This document shows, piece by piece, positions 41,318-49,770 of a stretch of 64,000 nt of DNA. The notes under the pieces are model-generated. The model saw nothing but the letters and a program-made list of their open reading frames with translations. It had not been told where the DNA came from and ran no database searches. The DNA is from an uncultured Collinsella sp. GTDB taxonomy: Bacteria > Actinomycetota > Coriobacteriia > Coriobacteriales > Coriobacteriaceae. The position numbers and the translations under genes are program-made. Every line of letters begins with the position of its first letter. Positions within the stretch are counted from its first letter, which is position 1. The DNA is taken from the NCBI GenBank assembly GCA_900541205.1, contig UQIV01000009.1, positions 1 to 64,000 of the forward strand, given 5' to 3'.

Positions 41318-42277
41318 ATGAGCTACAAGACCGTTTGCGTTGCCGGCGGCGGCGTGCTGGGAAGCCAGATTGCCTTTCAGGCAGCCTACTGCGGCTTTGA
41401 TGTAACGATTTGGCTGCGCAGCGAGGGCAGCATCGGCCGCACCCAGCCCAAGATCGATCATGTGCGCGAGGAGTACATCGCTGCTATCGAGGGCATGGCG
41501 GACGGCACGGGCGAGTGGTGTGCCGGCATCGCCGACAGCGACCAGCCCTTCGACAAGGAAGCGGCACTCGCCGCCGTTGAGCGTGCTTACTCCACGCTCA
41601 AGCTGGAGCTCGATCTTGCCAAGGCAGTGGCCGACGCCGACCTGGTCATCGAATCTATGGCCGAGGACACCCAGGCAAAGATCGACTTCTACAAGAAGCT
41701 CGCCCCGGTTCTGCCGCAAAAGACCGTCATCGTCACCAACTCTTCTACGCTGCTGCCGAGCACCTTTGCCAAGTACACCGGCCGCCCCGAGAAGTACCTA
41801 TCGCTACACTTTGCCAACTCCATCTGGAAGAACAACATGACCGAGGTCATGGCACAGGACCAAACCGACAAGCGCTACTTCGACGAGCTCGTCGACTTCG
41901 CCAACGACATTCGCATGCTGGCGCTTCCCGTCAACAAGGAAAAGAACGGCTACCTGCTCAATTCCATGTTGGTGCCATGGCTGCTCTCGGGCCTTGACCT
42001 GTATGTCTCGGGCGTGAGTGACCCCAAGAGTATCGACCTCGCATGGACGCGCGGCACTGGCGCGCCCAAAGGTCCGTTCCGCGTGTTCGACACGGTGGGC
42101 ATCCAGACGGCCTACAACATCGTTATGCAGTATCAGAAGGTCCCGGGTCTGGTGAGCCCGCTGCTCAAAAAGATGATGATGCCCTACAACTTTAAGGCCA
42201 TGGCCTCCGTCCTCAAGAAAATGCTCGACGAAGGTAAGCTGGGCGAAAGCTCGGGCGAGGGCTTCTTCAAGTACTAA
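41318..42277 (+). CDS. 3-hydroxyacyl-CoA dehydrogenase
   Basis: A 319-residue NAD-dependent dehydrogenase acting on 3-hydroxyacyl-CoA (3-hydroxybutyryl-CoA dehydrogenase-like). The Rossmann motif VAGGGVLGSQIAFQAAYCGFDV is at residues 7-28, DADLVIESMAEDTQAK near 105, TNSSTLLPSTFAKYTGRPEKYLSLHFAN holds the catalytic Ser/His region, and the C-terminal domain carries the usual GFFKY end. Length is near the short family form. AGAGAGGA precedes the ATG. Its place after the dehydratase-like gene suggests acyl-CoA chemistry, but a 416-bp gap separates them. Confidence 0.9.
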   Translation: MSYKTVCVAGGGVLGSQIAFQAAYCGFDVTIWLRSEGSIGRTQPKIDHVREEYIAAIEGMADGTGEWCAGIADSDQPFDKEAALAAVERAYSTLKLELDLAKAVADADLVIESMAEDTQAKIDFYKKLAPVLPQKTVIVTNSSTLLPSTFAKYTGRPEKYLSLHFANSIWKNNMTEVMAQDQTDKRYFDELVDFANDIRMLALPVNKEKNGYLLNSMLVPWLLSGLDLYVSGVSDPKSIDLAWTRGTGAPKGPFRVFDTVGIQTAYNIVMQYQKVPGLVSPLLKKMMMPYNFKAMASVLKKMLDEGKLGESSGEGFFKY

Positions 42278-42316
42278 AAAATGACCTCTCGGGGACGGAG
42301 GAAAACGGATCATTTT
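42277..42316. repeat. GGGGACGG-loop hairpin
   Basis: AAAATGA and TCATTTT pair across a loop containing CTCTCGGGGACGGAGG. It lies directly after the dehydrogenase stop codon. It resembles the GGGACAGG-loop hairpins in position and core, with a different stem. Confidence 0.65.
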
Positions 42317-42353
42317 CGGCCGCCAACAGTGAGAAGATGGACCCAGAAATAGA

Positions 42354-42835
42354 AAGGAGTGGCAATGGGCCGGCTCGGGCTTTGAGGACAAGTTGCTGCA
42401 GGCCCAAGGCGATTTTTCGCTCAACGCGGGCCAGCACAGTGTGACGTATCTGCCGAGTTCTGACACGGCAACGACCGGTCGCTACCAGGTGCTGCTGTAC
42501 GACAACAACTATGGCGCGGCCGAAAGCTATCCCAAGTTCGACTGGGGCCAGCTGGACGCCGCGGTGGTGACCGACTACAGCCGCGGCACGCATTCGTTTG
42601 GGTGCATCTTTACAGTGGACGAGACGGCGCGCACCTACGAGCTCGAAGACCAGATCGCCGTGCCGTTTTCGGGCTATGTGAGCAGTGCGCAGCGCGTTGG
42701 TGATTCAAATAGCATGCTCATGGCATCGGGCCGGGCGGGACCTTTACCGAGTGCGATCGGTACGGTCTGGCCATCACCACCTACGAGATGGAGGCCGAGA
42801 AGTACATCTATCGCGTGTACAAGTACGAGCTGTAG
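42354..42835 (+). pseudogene. C-terminal remnant of an arylsulfate sulfotransferase
   Basis: The frame from about 42354 reads WAGSGFEDKLLQAQGDF, then QHSVTYLP, VLLYDNNYG, DYSRGTHSFGCIFTVDE and a strand-rich end. After a frameshift near 42735 in a G-rich run, the other frame continues GGTFTECDRYGLAITTYEME and ends EKYIYRVYKYEL. This resembles the last quarter of ASST enzymes, which transfer sulfate between phenolic compounds. About three quarters of the gene are missing and the rest is frameshifted, so it is not functional. Confidence 0.65.
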
Positions 42836-43025
42836 GGCCGCGCTTAGGTTTGACCAATGGAGTATGAAAACACGCCGTTCGCCGATGCCCCCTCCGCGAG
42901 TGGCAGCCATATGGTTTGATGTTAGAAACATATAGTTGTCGTCAGCCTGCTGGCGACGTTCCCCCTGATATCGGAGGTTCCAGGTATGTTTCGCGCTCCG
43001 TTAAACAACTATCGATTGGGCTAAC

Positions 43026-43475
43026 ATGGGCCGCCGTGCTATTTCGATAACCCTTGCAGTGATCTGCCTGGCTGTGCTCCTGGGCGCTACAGGGCTGTTT
43101 GCTATAAGCCGAGAAACGTCCTATATGCAGGAATGCGCTTCCGAAGGGTTTGCCATTGACGGTTACTATCGGGACGACAAGACGAGTCTGGAAACCCTGG
43201 CCTTTCTTGAAGAGGATAACCATCGGTGGCAACTGGTCGACAAAGACGGCAGCTGCGTTGACGGGCAGTTTAAGCGTACGGATGACCCCAACATCCTGAT
43301 ATTAAAGAAGGAAAACGGCGAAGAATTCGGCACGGTTCACGTTGCGTATATATCGCGCCGACGCAATCAGGGGCAGCTCTATCTATTTAGAGATAGCAAA
43401 GTGACCCGATTTTATCTGGTGAGCACCAAACCTGCGTTTATGGTGGAGTCTGGCGATGTCGATCCGGCCAGTTGA
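43026..43475 (+). CDS. Hypothetical membrane-anchored or secreted protein
   Basis: A 149-residue protein with an N-terminal signal or anchor (residues 3-26, ITLAVICLAVLLGATGLFAI). A soluble domain follows with GFAIDGYYRDDKTS, HRWQLVDKDGSCVDGQFKR, ILILKKENGEEFGTVHVAY and a C-terminal strand pattern, suggesting a small beta-rich extracellular fold. There is no strong ribosome binding site before the ATG. It follows the sulfotransferase remnant. I do not recognise the family. Confidence 0.65.
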   Translation: MGRRAISITLAVICLAVLLGATGLFAISRETSYMQECASEGFAIDGYYRDDKTSLETLAFLEEDNHRWQLVDKDGSCVDGQFKRTDDPNILILKKENGEEFGTVHVAYISRRRNQGQLYLFRDSKVTRFYLVSTKPAFMVESGDVDPAS

Positions 43476-43600
43476 TTCACGGCAATAAAACGGCGAGCGG
43501 GGCGCGGGTGTGAACTGAACCCCTCTATTTGCTCGTGTCCGTATCGCGTCTGCGTCTCGTCGTAACTTGCGTCCGTGCGCGCATTCATCCCGCGCCGGTA

Positions 43601-44746
43601 TCATTTCACATCGAACTCCACGCGATCGAGTTCGGGCACATTGAGGTCGATGAGTTTGCGAGCGACGTGGCGGTCGTGCGCCCCGAGTGCCTCGCTTGTC
43701 GTCACATGGGCGACAATCTCGCGCTCGACGATGCCCTCCTCCTCGCCTTCGGTAGCCGAGGTCTCGACGGCGACGGTGTAGTCCTTAAAGCCTGGCAGCA
43801 CCGCCGCAAGCTCGCGCGTGGTCTCGGTGACGCCGTAGCCGTCCTGCACGCCGGCCTGCGCCGAGCCAATAGACCCCGCCGTCATAACGATGCAGGGGAT
43901 GGCAAAGACTACCGTGCCCACAATGATGCGGCGGCGCACCTTGCGCGATAGCTCGTCGACCTCGGCGTTTTCTTCAGCAGTCACAATACCGTCGCCGTTC
44001 AGGTCGCGCTTGAGCGGCACGCGCAAAAGAAGCAGTACGGCTTCGGCGGCCAGTGCGATAAAGACCACGTTGATGCCAAACTCATAAAGCGCCGAGAGAA
44101 ACAGCGACCCGCTTGCGATGGCGATGCCATAGCCCGCCGCGCACAGGGGCGGCATGAGCGCGGTCGCCACAGCCACGCCGGCGATGAGCGTGGCGGGTTC
44201 CTGGTCGCGCGAGTTGCCCAGGCCACCCGCAAAGCCGCCTGCGAGCGCGACAGCAAGGTCCCACACAGTCGGTGTCGAATTGTCGAGGATGGCGGCCGTG
44301 GTGGTGCCAAGGGGCGAGAGCTTAAAGTACAACGTGGACGTGACCAGGCAAAAGGCCATCTGTAGCGCGAGGCCGGCGACGGCCTCGACGGTAATCTCAC
44401 GGTCGAGCGTGGCGATGCCATATGCCATGGCAAGAACCGAGCCCATGAGCGGGCAGATGAGCATGGCGCCAACGATGGCAATGTCCGAGTCGATATCGAG
44501 GCCGATGCTCGCGATCAACATGGCAATGATCAGGATGCATAAGTGCGAGCCAGTCAGGCGCGCCCCGTTTACAAAGCGCTTGCGAATCACGTGATAGGGC
44601 GCGCGTCCCTCGCGAATGTTGAATGCCTGCTTTAGAAAGCGGCTTGCGTTCTCCATGGCCTCGCTGTGAGCGGGGCGGATGCCATGGCGCCGATGATGGC
44701 GCTCACGCAGTCGCTTGAGCTGTTGTTTATCGAGTTCCATGTCCAC
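43601..44746 (-). CDS. DUF389 membrane protein with an EF-hand-like loop
   Basis: A 381-residue integral membrane protein of the DUF389 family. It shows the conserved SDIAIVGAMLICPLMGSVLAMAYGIATLD, GNSRDQEPATLIAGVAVATALMPPLCAAGYGIA and FGINVVFIALAAEA blocks. Between membrane helices, residues 248-259 read DLNGDGIVTAEE, a canonical 12-residue calcium-binding EF-hand loop with Asp at 1 and 5, Asn at 3 and Glu at 12. A C-terminal soluble domain (about 300-381) follows. The start is GTG 44746, or the ATG two codons later. The function of the family is unknown. Confidence 0.9.
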   Translation of the reverse strand: MDMELDKQQLKRLRERHHRRHGIRPAHSEAMENASRFLKQAFNIREGRAPYHVIRKRFVNGARLTGSHLCILIIAMLIASIGLDIDSDIAIVGAMLICPLMGSVLAMAYGIATLDREITVEAVAGLALQMAFCLVTSTLYFKLSPLGTTTAAILDNSTPTVWDLAVALAGGFAGGLGNSRDQEPATLIAGVAVATALMPPLCAAGYGIAIASGSLFLSALYEFGINVVFIALAAEAVLLLLRVPLKRDLNGDGIVTAEENAEVDELSRKVRRRIIVGTVVFAIPCIVMTAGSIGSAQAGVQDGYGVTETTRELAAVLPGFKDYTVAVETSATEGEEEGIVEREIVAHVTTSEALGAHDRHVARKLIDLNVPELDRVEFDVK

Positions 44747-44898
44747 CTCGTATTGCCGCAGGAACGCGGGTGCGTTCGCAGCATGTACTCTACACCGTGA
44801 CGGGCGGGGCGGTCATCTTGACATGGAACTTAGGCGAGCAGGCAAAGGAAGACACGCCACATACGAGTACTGCCGAGGGTTTCGACAGATACAGAAAG

Positions 44899-44932
44899 AG
44901 CGCGGGGCCGGATGGTCTCCGACCCCGCGCTC
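44899..44932 (-). terminator. Terminator of the OPT gene
   Basis: GAGCGCGGGG and CCCCGCGCTC, with an inner CGGA/TCCG, form a stem just after the OPT stop codon on the minus strand. TTTCTGT follows. Confidence 0.75.
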
Positions 44933-44956
44933 TGCGTTGGTGCGTTGTTGTTCGGC

Positions 44957-46660
44957 TTATCCCAGCAGGCTCAAGCCAACGGAGACAAACGCCAGGATAA
45001 CGCCGACGATAGACTCGCCACCGAGCAGACCGCTGGCGACAACCAGGCCCTGCTCCTGGAAGGCGGCGTCCTTGGCGGCCTTTTCCTCGTCCGAAAGACC
45101 GGCCTCGGCGTCGCGGTGAGCGGCCCACTTGTCGTAGGCGAGCTTAACGCAGGAGCCCAGGAAAGCCGTGAGCGACATATAGAACGGCAGGTACACGCCC
45201 AGACCGATCATCATGGCCGGAATGCCGAGCCAGTACATGACGATGCCGGCGATAAAGCCGCCTGCGAACCACGGCACGCTCGGGATGCCCGAGACCATGG
45301 TGGCGACCACGCTTGCCTGCGCGGCAACGAAGCTCTTGTCGGGGCCAAAGGCGTCCGGACCATAGGCAGTGACGAGCGCGACCATGACGGCGGCAGCGAC
45401 CAGGGCGCCCACGATGCCGCCGATGGCCTGGCCGATCCACTGCGCACGCGGGTTGGTGCCCAGCACGGCGCCGGCCTTAAAGTCGTTCATGACGTCGCCC
45501 GCAAGGCCGCACGCCACGGCCACGATGCCGGCGATGAAGAACAGCTTGACCTGCGCGAGCTGCGCGAAGGCAGCCACGATGAGCATGACGATGAGGCCAA
45601 AGATCTCCATGGGGTCGATACCCGTCTGGCCGCAGCTCTGCGCGCTCATGATGGTGGTGACAAAGGTGAACAGCGTGACGATGACGGCTGGAACGGGGCC
45701 AAGATCGAGTACGATGGCAACGATCACGGCGATGGCGGCAGCGCCCAGGCCGATGATACCGGCGTCGAGCTTAAGGGAGCCCGAGATGAGCGACTGCTCG
45801 TCGGTGTCGGTGGAGCTGTCGGCGGCGAGGCCGCGGACGATACCGGCGACCTGCGGCAGGATGTCCTTGAGGACGACGGCGACGCCAAAGCCCATCATGA
45901 GGCCCATACCCAGGGACTTAACAATGCCCTGTGCGGTCATAACGTCAAACAGACCGGCAGCGGTGCCGCCGACAATGATGCCAAAGTTGCCCAGCAGCGC
46001 GCCGGCAAACCAGAACGCGACGGGGGCGAAGCCCACCAAAAAGCCGATGGACAGCAACATGGGCGAGTTGTAGATGGCAAAGGTCACGCCGGGGATATTG
46101 AGCGTGCACAGCATGCTGGGAACCACGCCCAGGGCGTCGCGCAGCACGCTGTATATGCCGGCGATGGCCATGGAGCCAAAGAGCTGCTTGCCGGTCTTGC
46201 CGCCGGCCTCGGTAGCACGCAGGGTTTGAGCTGCGGCGTTGCCGGTGGGGAACTCAAGCGCGGCGTCCACGATAAAGTGACGGTGGATGAGTGCTGTCGC
46301 CAGAAGGCCCAAGATGGTGCCGGCGAGTGCCACGATAAACATGTCGAGCCAGCTGATCTGGTCGGCATAGCCCAGCATCCAGGCGCCCGGGATGGTAAAC
46401 GCCAGACCGCCGGCGACCATGGCGCCTGCGGACATGATGGTGTGGGTGACGTTTGCCTCGTTGAGGCTGGCGTTGCCCATGAGCTTAAGGAAGAACAGCG
46501 AAATGACGGCAGCGAAAATGATCGGCCAGGGGAGCGCACCCATCTTGAGGGCGGTATAGGCCGAGCTTGCCGTGATGATCACGCAGCCAAGGACGCCGAT
46601 GACGACGCCGCGCAGCGTGAGTTGCCCGTGCATCGAAGCGCGGTTCGAGGGATTGCTCAT
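44957..46660 (-). CDS. OPT family oligopeptide transporter
   Basis: A 567-residue membrane protein with about 14-16 helices that imports small peptides, or in some members metal chelates. The start LTLRGVVIGVLGCVIITASSAYTALKMGALPWPIIFAAVIS and the NASLNEANVTHTIMSAGAMVAGGLAFTIPG block are typical of the bacterial OPT branch. AAGGAG precedes the ATG. The 5-prime leader contains a GC-rich imperfect hairpin near 46681-46725. It is a single gene with its own terminator, in line with a peptide-using gut anaerobe. Confidence 0.93.
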   Translation of the reverse strand: MSNPSNRASMHGQLTLRGVVIGVLGCVIITASSAYTALKMGALPWPIIFAAVISLFFLKLMGNASLNEANVTHTIMSAGAMVAGGLAFTIPGAWMLGYADQISWLDMFIVALAGTILGLLATALIHRHFIVDAALEFPTGNAAAQTLRATEAGGKTGKQLFGSMAIAGIYSVLRDALGVVPSMLCTLNIPGVTFAIYNSPMLLSIGFLVGFAPVAFWFAGALLGNFGIIVGGTAAGLFDVMTAQGIVKSLGMGLMMGFGVAVVLKDILPQVAGIVRGLAADSSTDTDEQSLISGSLKLDAGIIGLGAAAIAVIVAIVLDLGPVPAVIVTLFTFVTTIMSAQSCGQTGIDPMEIFGLIVMLIVAAFAQLAQVKLFFIAGIVAVACGLAGDVMNDFKAGAVLGTNPRAQWIGQAIGGIVGALVAAAVMVALVTAYGPDAFGPDKSFVAAQASVVATMVSGIPSVPWFAGGFIAGIVMYWLGIPAMMIGLGVYLPFYMSLTAFLGSCVKLAYDKWAAHRDAEAGLSDEEKAAKDAAFQEQGLVVASGLLGGESIVGVILAFVSVGLSLLG

Positions 46661-46852
46661 ATAAAACTCCTTTGCGTATATCCGCTTCCCCCGGGAGCGC
46701 CGCTACGGATACGGCGCGGGAAGTCGGGTTACCAAGGGCCGCCGCGTGAGCTCGCGCGCGACCGCGCACCAGTATAGCCGCAAGCTAGTCATTTTGGGAT
46801 GACTGGTTTAGGTAGGCGATATACTGCTGGGCAGACGAAAGGAGCGCCGACG

Positions 46853-47704
46853 ATGCTTAATGGGTGCGCATATATATTGACGGTCGACGTGGGCAACACG
46901 TTCATTCGCTTTGGCCTGTTTGCCGAGGATTCGGCCGCGGCGCAGGAATGTCCGCTTGCGACGTGCGAGATCACCACGCCGTCGAGCATCACAGCAGACG
47001 AGGCGCGCATGCGTCTCGTGCAGGTCATGGCCGCACTGGCGGCCGATGCGGGCATGCCGGGTGCGCTTGTGCCCGCGGCTGCTGTGCTGAGCTGCGTGGT
47101 CCCGGCGCTCGAGCGCCCGTGGAAGGCGGCGCTTTCCCGTACCTGCACGGGGCGCGTGCTCACCGTGGGGCCGGGACTTAAGACCGGCATGCCCGTGCAC
47201 TACGATGACCCGGCCGAGATCGGTCCTGATCGCATCGCCGATGCCGTGGCGGCCCGCGCCGTCTACGGCTCTCCCTGCATCGTAATCGACTTGGGCACGA
47301 CGACCAATATCGAGGTCATCGACGCGCACGGTACCTTTGTCGGCGGCGTTATCGCGCCAGGCCTGGCGCTCGGCGCCCGCTCACTTTCGGCGGCAGCAGC
47401 GCGCCTACCCCAGGTTGAGCCCTCGGCGCCGACACACGTCATCGGCCGCAATACGCGTGAGGCCATGCGCTCGGGCGTGGTTCTGGGCGAGGTGGCGCGC
47501 ATCGACGGCATGCTCGACATGGTGCTTGCCGAGATGCGCGCGACCAAGGCCGCGGGGGAGGGCAACGTGCCCATCGTCATTACCGGCGACGATGCCGAGG
47601 CGCTTGCGGCGCTGGTCGGCCATAGCCTGACGGTCGATGATGCGCTGACGCTGCGGGGTCTCGCCGAGCTCTACCACATCAACCAAAAGCCCCGTCGCGC
47701 GTAG
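46853..47704 (+). CDS. coaX: Type III pantothenate kinase
   Basis: It phosphorylates pantothenate, the first step of coenzyme A synthesis, and is the feedback-resistant CoaX form. The 283-residue protein shows ILTVDVGNTFIRFGLF (phosphate 1), GPDRIADAVAARAVYG, VIDLGTTTNIEVID (phosphate 2) and GGVIAPGLALGARSLSAAAARLP. The start at 46853 is supported by AAAGGAG; the frame extends to 46799 without support. The two genes downstream have their own ribosome binding sites. Confidence 0.94.
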   Translation: MLNGCAYILTVDVGNTFIRFGLFAEDSAAAQECPLATCEITTPSSITADEARMRLVQVMAALAADAGMPGALVPAAAVLSCVVPALERPWKAALSRTCTGRVLTVGPGLKTGMPVHYDDPAEIGPDRIADAVAARAVYGSPCIVIDLGTTTNIEVIDAHGTFVGGVIAPGLALGARSLSAAAARLPQVEPSAPTHVIGRNTREAMRSGVVLGEVARIDGMLDMVLAEMRATKAAGEGNVPIVITGDDAEALAALVGHSLTVDDALTLRGLAELYHINQKPRRA

Positions 47705-47786
47705 GGCGAGGAGCTGGTGGGATAAGCGCCCCTACCTTCCACCTGCTACAATGGGTCAAACTGTTGCGATTACGGAGGTGTCTGCC

Positions 47787-48311
47787 ATGTCGGACGATCT
47801 TCATCAAACCGCGTCGGGCAAGCGCCGCGACGTCATTAGCTGGGACGAGTTCTTTATGAGCGTGGCCATCGCCGCGCAGCGCCGCAGTAAGGACCCCAAC
47901 ACGCAGGTGGGCGCGTGCATCGCCAACACCAACCACCGCATCCTTTCGGTGGGCTACAACGGTACGCCCTCGGCGCTCAACGACGACTTTTTCCCGTGGG
48001 GCACGAGTGACGACCCGTTGCAGGATAAGCACAACTACGTGGTGCATGCCGAGGCCAACGCCGTGCTCAACTACCGCGGCTCGCTCAAAGACCTCGAGGG
48101 TTCCACGGTCTACGTCACGCTGTTCCCGTGCCACGACTGCGCCAAGATCCTGGCGCAGGTAGGTGTAGGCGAGGTTGTCTACCTGGACAATAAGTATGCC
48201 GACACCGATGACGGCCGTATCAGCCGCCGCATTCTCGACTCCTGCGGCATCAGCTACCGCCAGGTCATCGTCGATGTCCAGATTGGTACCGGGGGACAGG
48301 CTCAGCAGTAG
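47787..48311 (+). CDS. Deoxycytidylate (dCMP) deaminase
   Basis: A 174-residue zinc enzyme of the cytidine/deoxycytidylate deaminase family that converts dCMP to dUMP for dTTP synthesis. The zinc motifs are VVHAEANAVLN and TLFPCHDCAKIL. SVGYNGTPSALNDDFFPWG is the substrate-side segment typical of dCMP deaminases and ComE-like proteins. GGAGGTG precedes the ATG at 47787. A competence ComEB role cannot be excluded, since the two families overlap. Confidence 0.9.
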   Translation: MSDDLHQTASGKRRDVISWDEFFMSVAIAAQRRSKDPNTQVGACIANTNHRILSVGYNGTPSALNDDFFPWGTSDDPLQDKHNYVVHAEANAVLNYRGSLKDLEGSTVYVTLFPCHDCAKILAQVGVGEVVYLDNKYADTDDGRISRRILDSCGISYRQVIVDVQIGTGGQAQQ

Positions 48312-48481
48312 CGCGTGCCAACGCCAGCTGGCGGCAAAACAGCTAAAAGAGCCCCGTCCCAAATTGACTACTCGTGAAAGTCGCGTCTGCGCGCATGGAC
48401 GGCTCGTGAGCGGGTACATGGCTGTAGTAACATAGCTTCTGTCCGCGGGCGTGCCCGCGTTATTGTGAGAAAGGAGCCCCT

Positions 48482-48760
48482 GTGGCTGTTAACGAAGAGC
48501 TGCTTAAGAAGGTTCTTGAAGAGATTCGCCCCAACCTGCAGGCCGATGGCGGCGATATGGAGTATGTGGGCGTCGACGACGAGGGCGTCGTCAAGCTGGA
48601 GCTGCAGGGCGCCTGCGCCGGCTGCCCCATGAGCTCACTGACCCTGTCTATGGGCATCGAGCGTATCCTGAAGGAGCATGTGCCCGGCGTTACCCGTGTC
48701 GAGCAGGTCAATGTTTCCGGCGAGGCCGAGGACCTGTACGACGAGTACGCGCCGTTCTAA
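48482..48760 (+). CDS. nfu: NifU-like iron-sulfur cluster protein (Nfu)
   Basis: A 92-residue NifU C-terminal domain protein that carries or transfers [4Fe-4S] clusters. VLEEIRPNLQADGGDMEYVGVDD and the cluster motif GACAGCPMSSLTL (CxxC) are intact. The start is GTG 48482 with AAAGGAG upstream. Being a stand-alone Nfu, it likely supplies clusters to the many iron-sulfur enzymes encoded here, such as the radical SAM and PlsA-like proteins. A short CGCGGGC hairpin lies just upstream. Confidence 0.94.
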   Translation: MAVNEELLKKVLEEIRPNLQADGGDMEYVGVDDEGVVKLELQGACAGCPMSSLTLSMGIERILKEHVPGVTRVEQVNVSGEAEDLYDEYAPF

Positions 48761-48868
48761 GATGCGAAGGCTGCGGACGGTGCGCTCCGCATAGACGTTA
48801 CGCCCAGATATGCGGCTGCGAGCGCAAGGCCCGCGGCCGCATTTGTATGTAGGGAGCAGGGGATCGAT

Positions 48869-49690
48869 ATGCTCAACGACTTCTACCACATGCTTGATCC
48901 CGTCGCGATCTCGGCGGGCCCCATCACCATCTACTGGTACGGCCTGGCCTACGTGGTCGGCGCTCTGCTCACGGCGGTCGTTATGTACCGCACACAGCGT
49001 CGTTGGGGCTTCGACATTACGATTGATGACCTGACGAGTGTCGTGGTCGGCGCGGTCTTTGGCCTCATCATCGGCGCGCGCCTGTTTTACGTCATCTTCT
49101 ATGGCGATGGCTACTATTGGACCCACCCGCTCGAGATCTTTGCCACCAACGAGGGAGGTATGAGCTTCCACGGCGGCCTGGTGGGTGGCATCTTGGGCGG
49201 CATCATCGTGTGCCGCATGTACAAGCTTGATGCATGGACCGTCGCCGACCTTGCTGTGATCGGCGCCCCGCTGGCCTTGTGCCTGGGCCGTTGTGCCAAC
49301 TTCGTCAACGGAGAGCTGTGGGGCAAACCGACCGATCTGCCCTGGGGTGTGGTCTTTGGCGGCACCGCGGGCGATATGCCGCGCCATCCCTCCCAGCTCT
49401 ACGAGGCGTTTCTTGAGGGCGTCGTGCTCTTCTGTATTTTGCAGGTGCTCAGCCGCAAAAAGCCGCTGCTGCCCCAGGGCACGTTTATGGGCGTGTTCGT
49501 GATGGGGTACGGCATCGTCCGCTTTTTGGTTGAGTTTGTGCGCGTGCCCGATGCGCAGCTGGGCTATCTGCTGGGCGGCGTCATCACCATGGGCCAGCTG
49601 CTGAGCTTGCCGCTCGTGATCGCCGGCCTGGCGCTCATCATCTTCGCCCGACACCGCAATCGTCCCCAGCGCATCTACCTCGACGCCTAA
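48869..49690 (+). CDS. lgt: Prolipoprotein diacylglyceryl transferase
   Basis: A membrane enzyme that adds diacylglycerol from phosphatidylglycerol to the lipobox Cys of prolipoproteins. The 273-residue protein has seven predicted helices. Key segments are IYWYGLAYVVG, GGMSFHGGLVGGI (the Lgt His motif), the signature GRCANFVNGELWGKPTDLPWGVVF, and RHPSQLYEAFLEG. The start is ATG 48869 with GGAGCAGGGG upstream. It would process the binding lipoprotein encoded at 24765. A GGGGACAGG-loop hairpin follows. Confidence 0.96.
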   Translation: MLNDFYHMLDPVAISAGPITIYWYGLAYVVGALLTAVVMYRTQRRWGFDITIDDLTSVVVGAVFGLIIGARLFYVIFYGDGYYWTHPLEIFATNEGGMSFHGGLVGGILGGIIVCRMYKLDAWTVADLAVIGAPLALCLGRCANFVNGELWGKPTDLPWGVVFGGTAGDMPRHPSQLYEAFLEGVVLFCILQVLSRKKPLLPQGTFMGVFVMGYGIVRFLVEFVRVPDAQLGYLLGGVITMGQLLSLPLVIAGLALIIFARHRNRPQRIYLDA

Positions 49691-49692
49691 CC

Positions 49693-49733
49693 AAGACCAC
49701 CACAAAGGGGACAGGCACCTTTGTGGTGGTCTT
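49693..49733. repeat. GGGGACAGG-loop hairpin after lgt
   Basis: AAGACCACCACAAAGG (49693-49708) is exactly complemented at 49718-49733 around the 9-base loop GGACAGGCA. It is one of the cleanest copies, and its stem differs from all others. Confidence 0.85.
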
Positions 49734-49770
49734 GCCGAGTTTGATAGGTTTCTAGAAAGGCTTTCGGACT

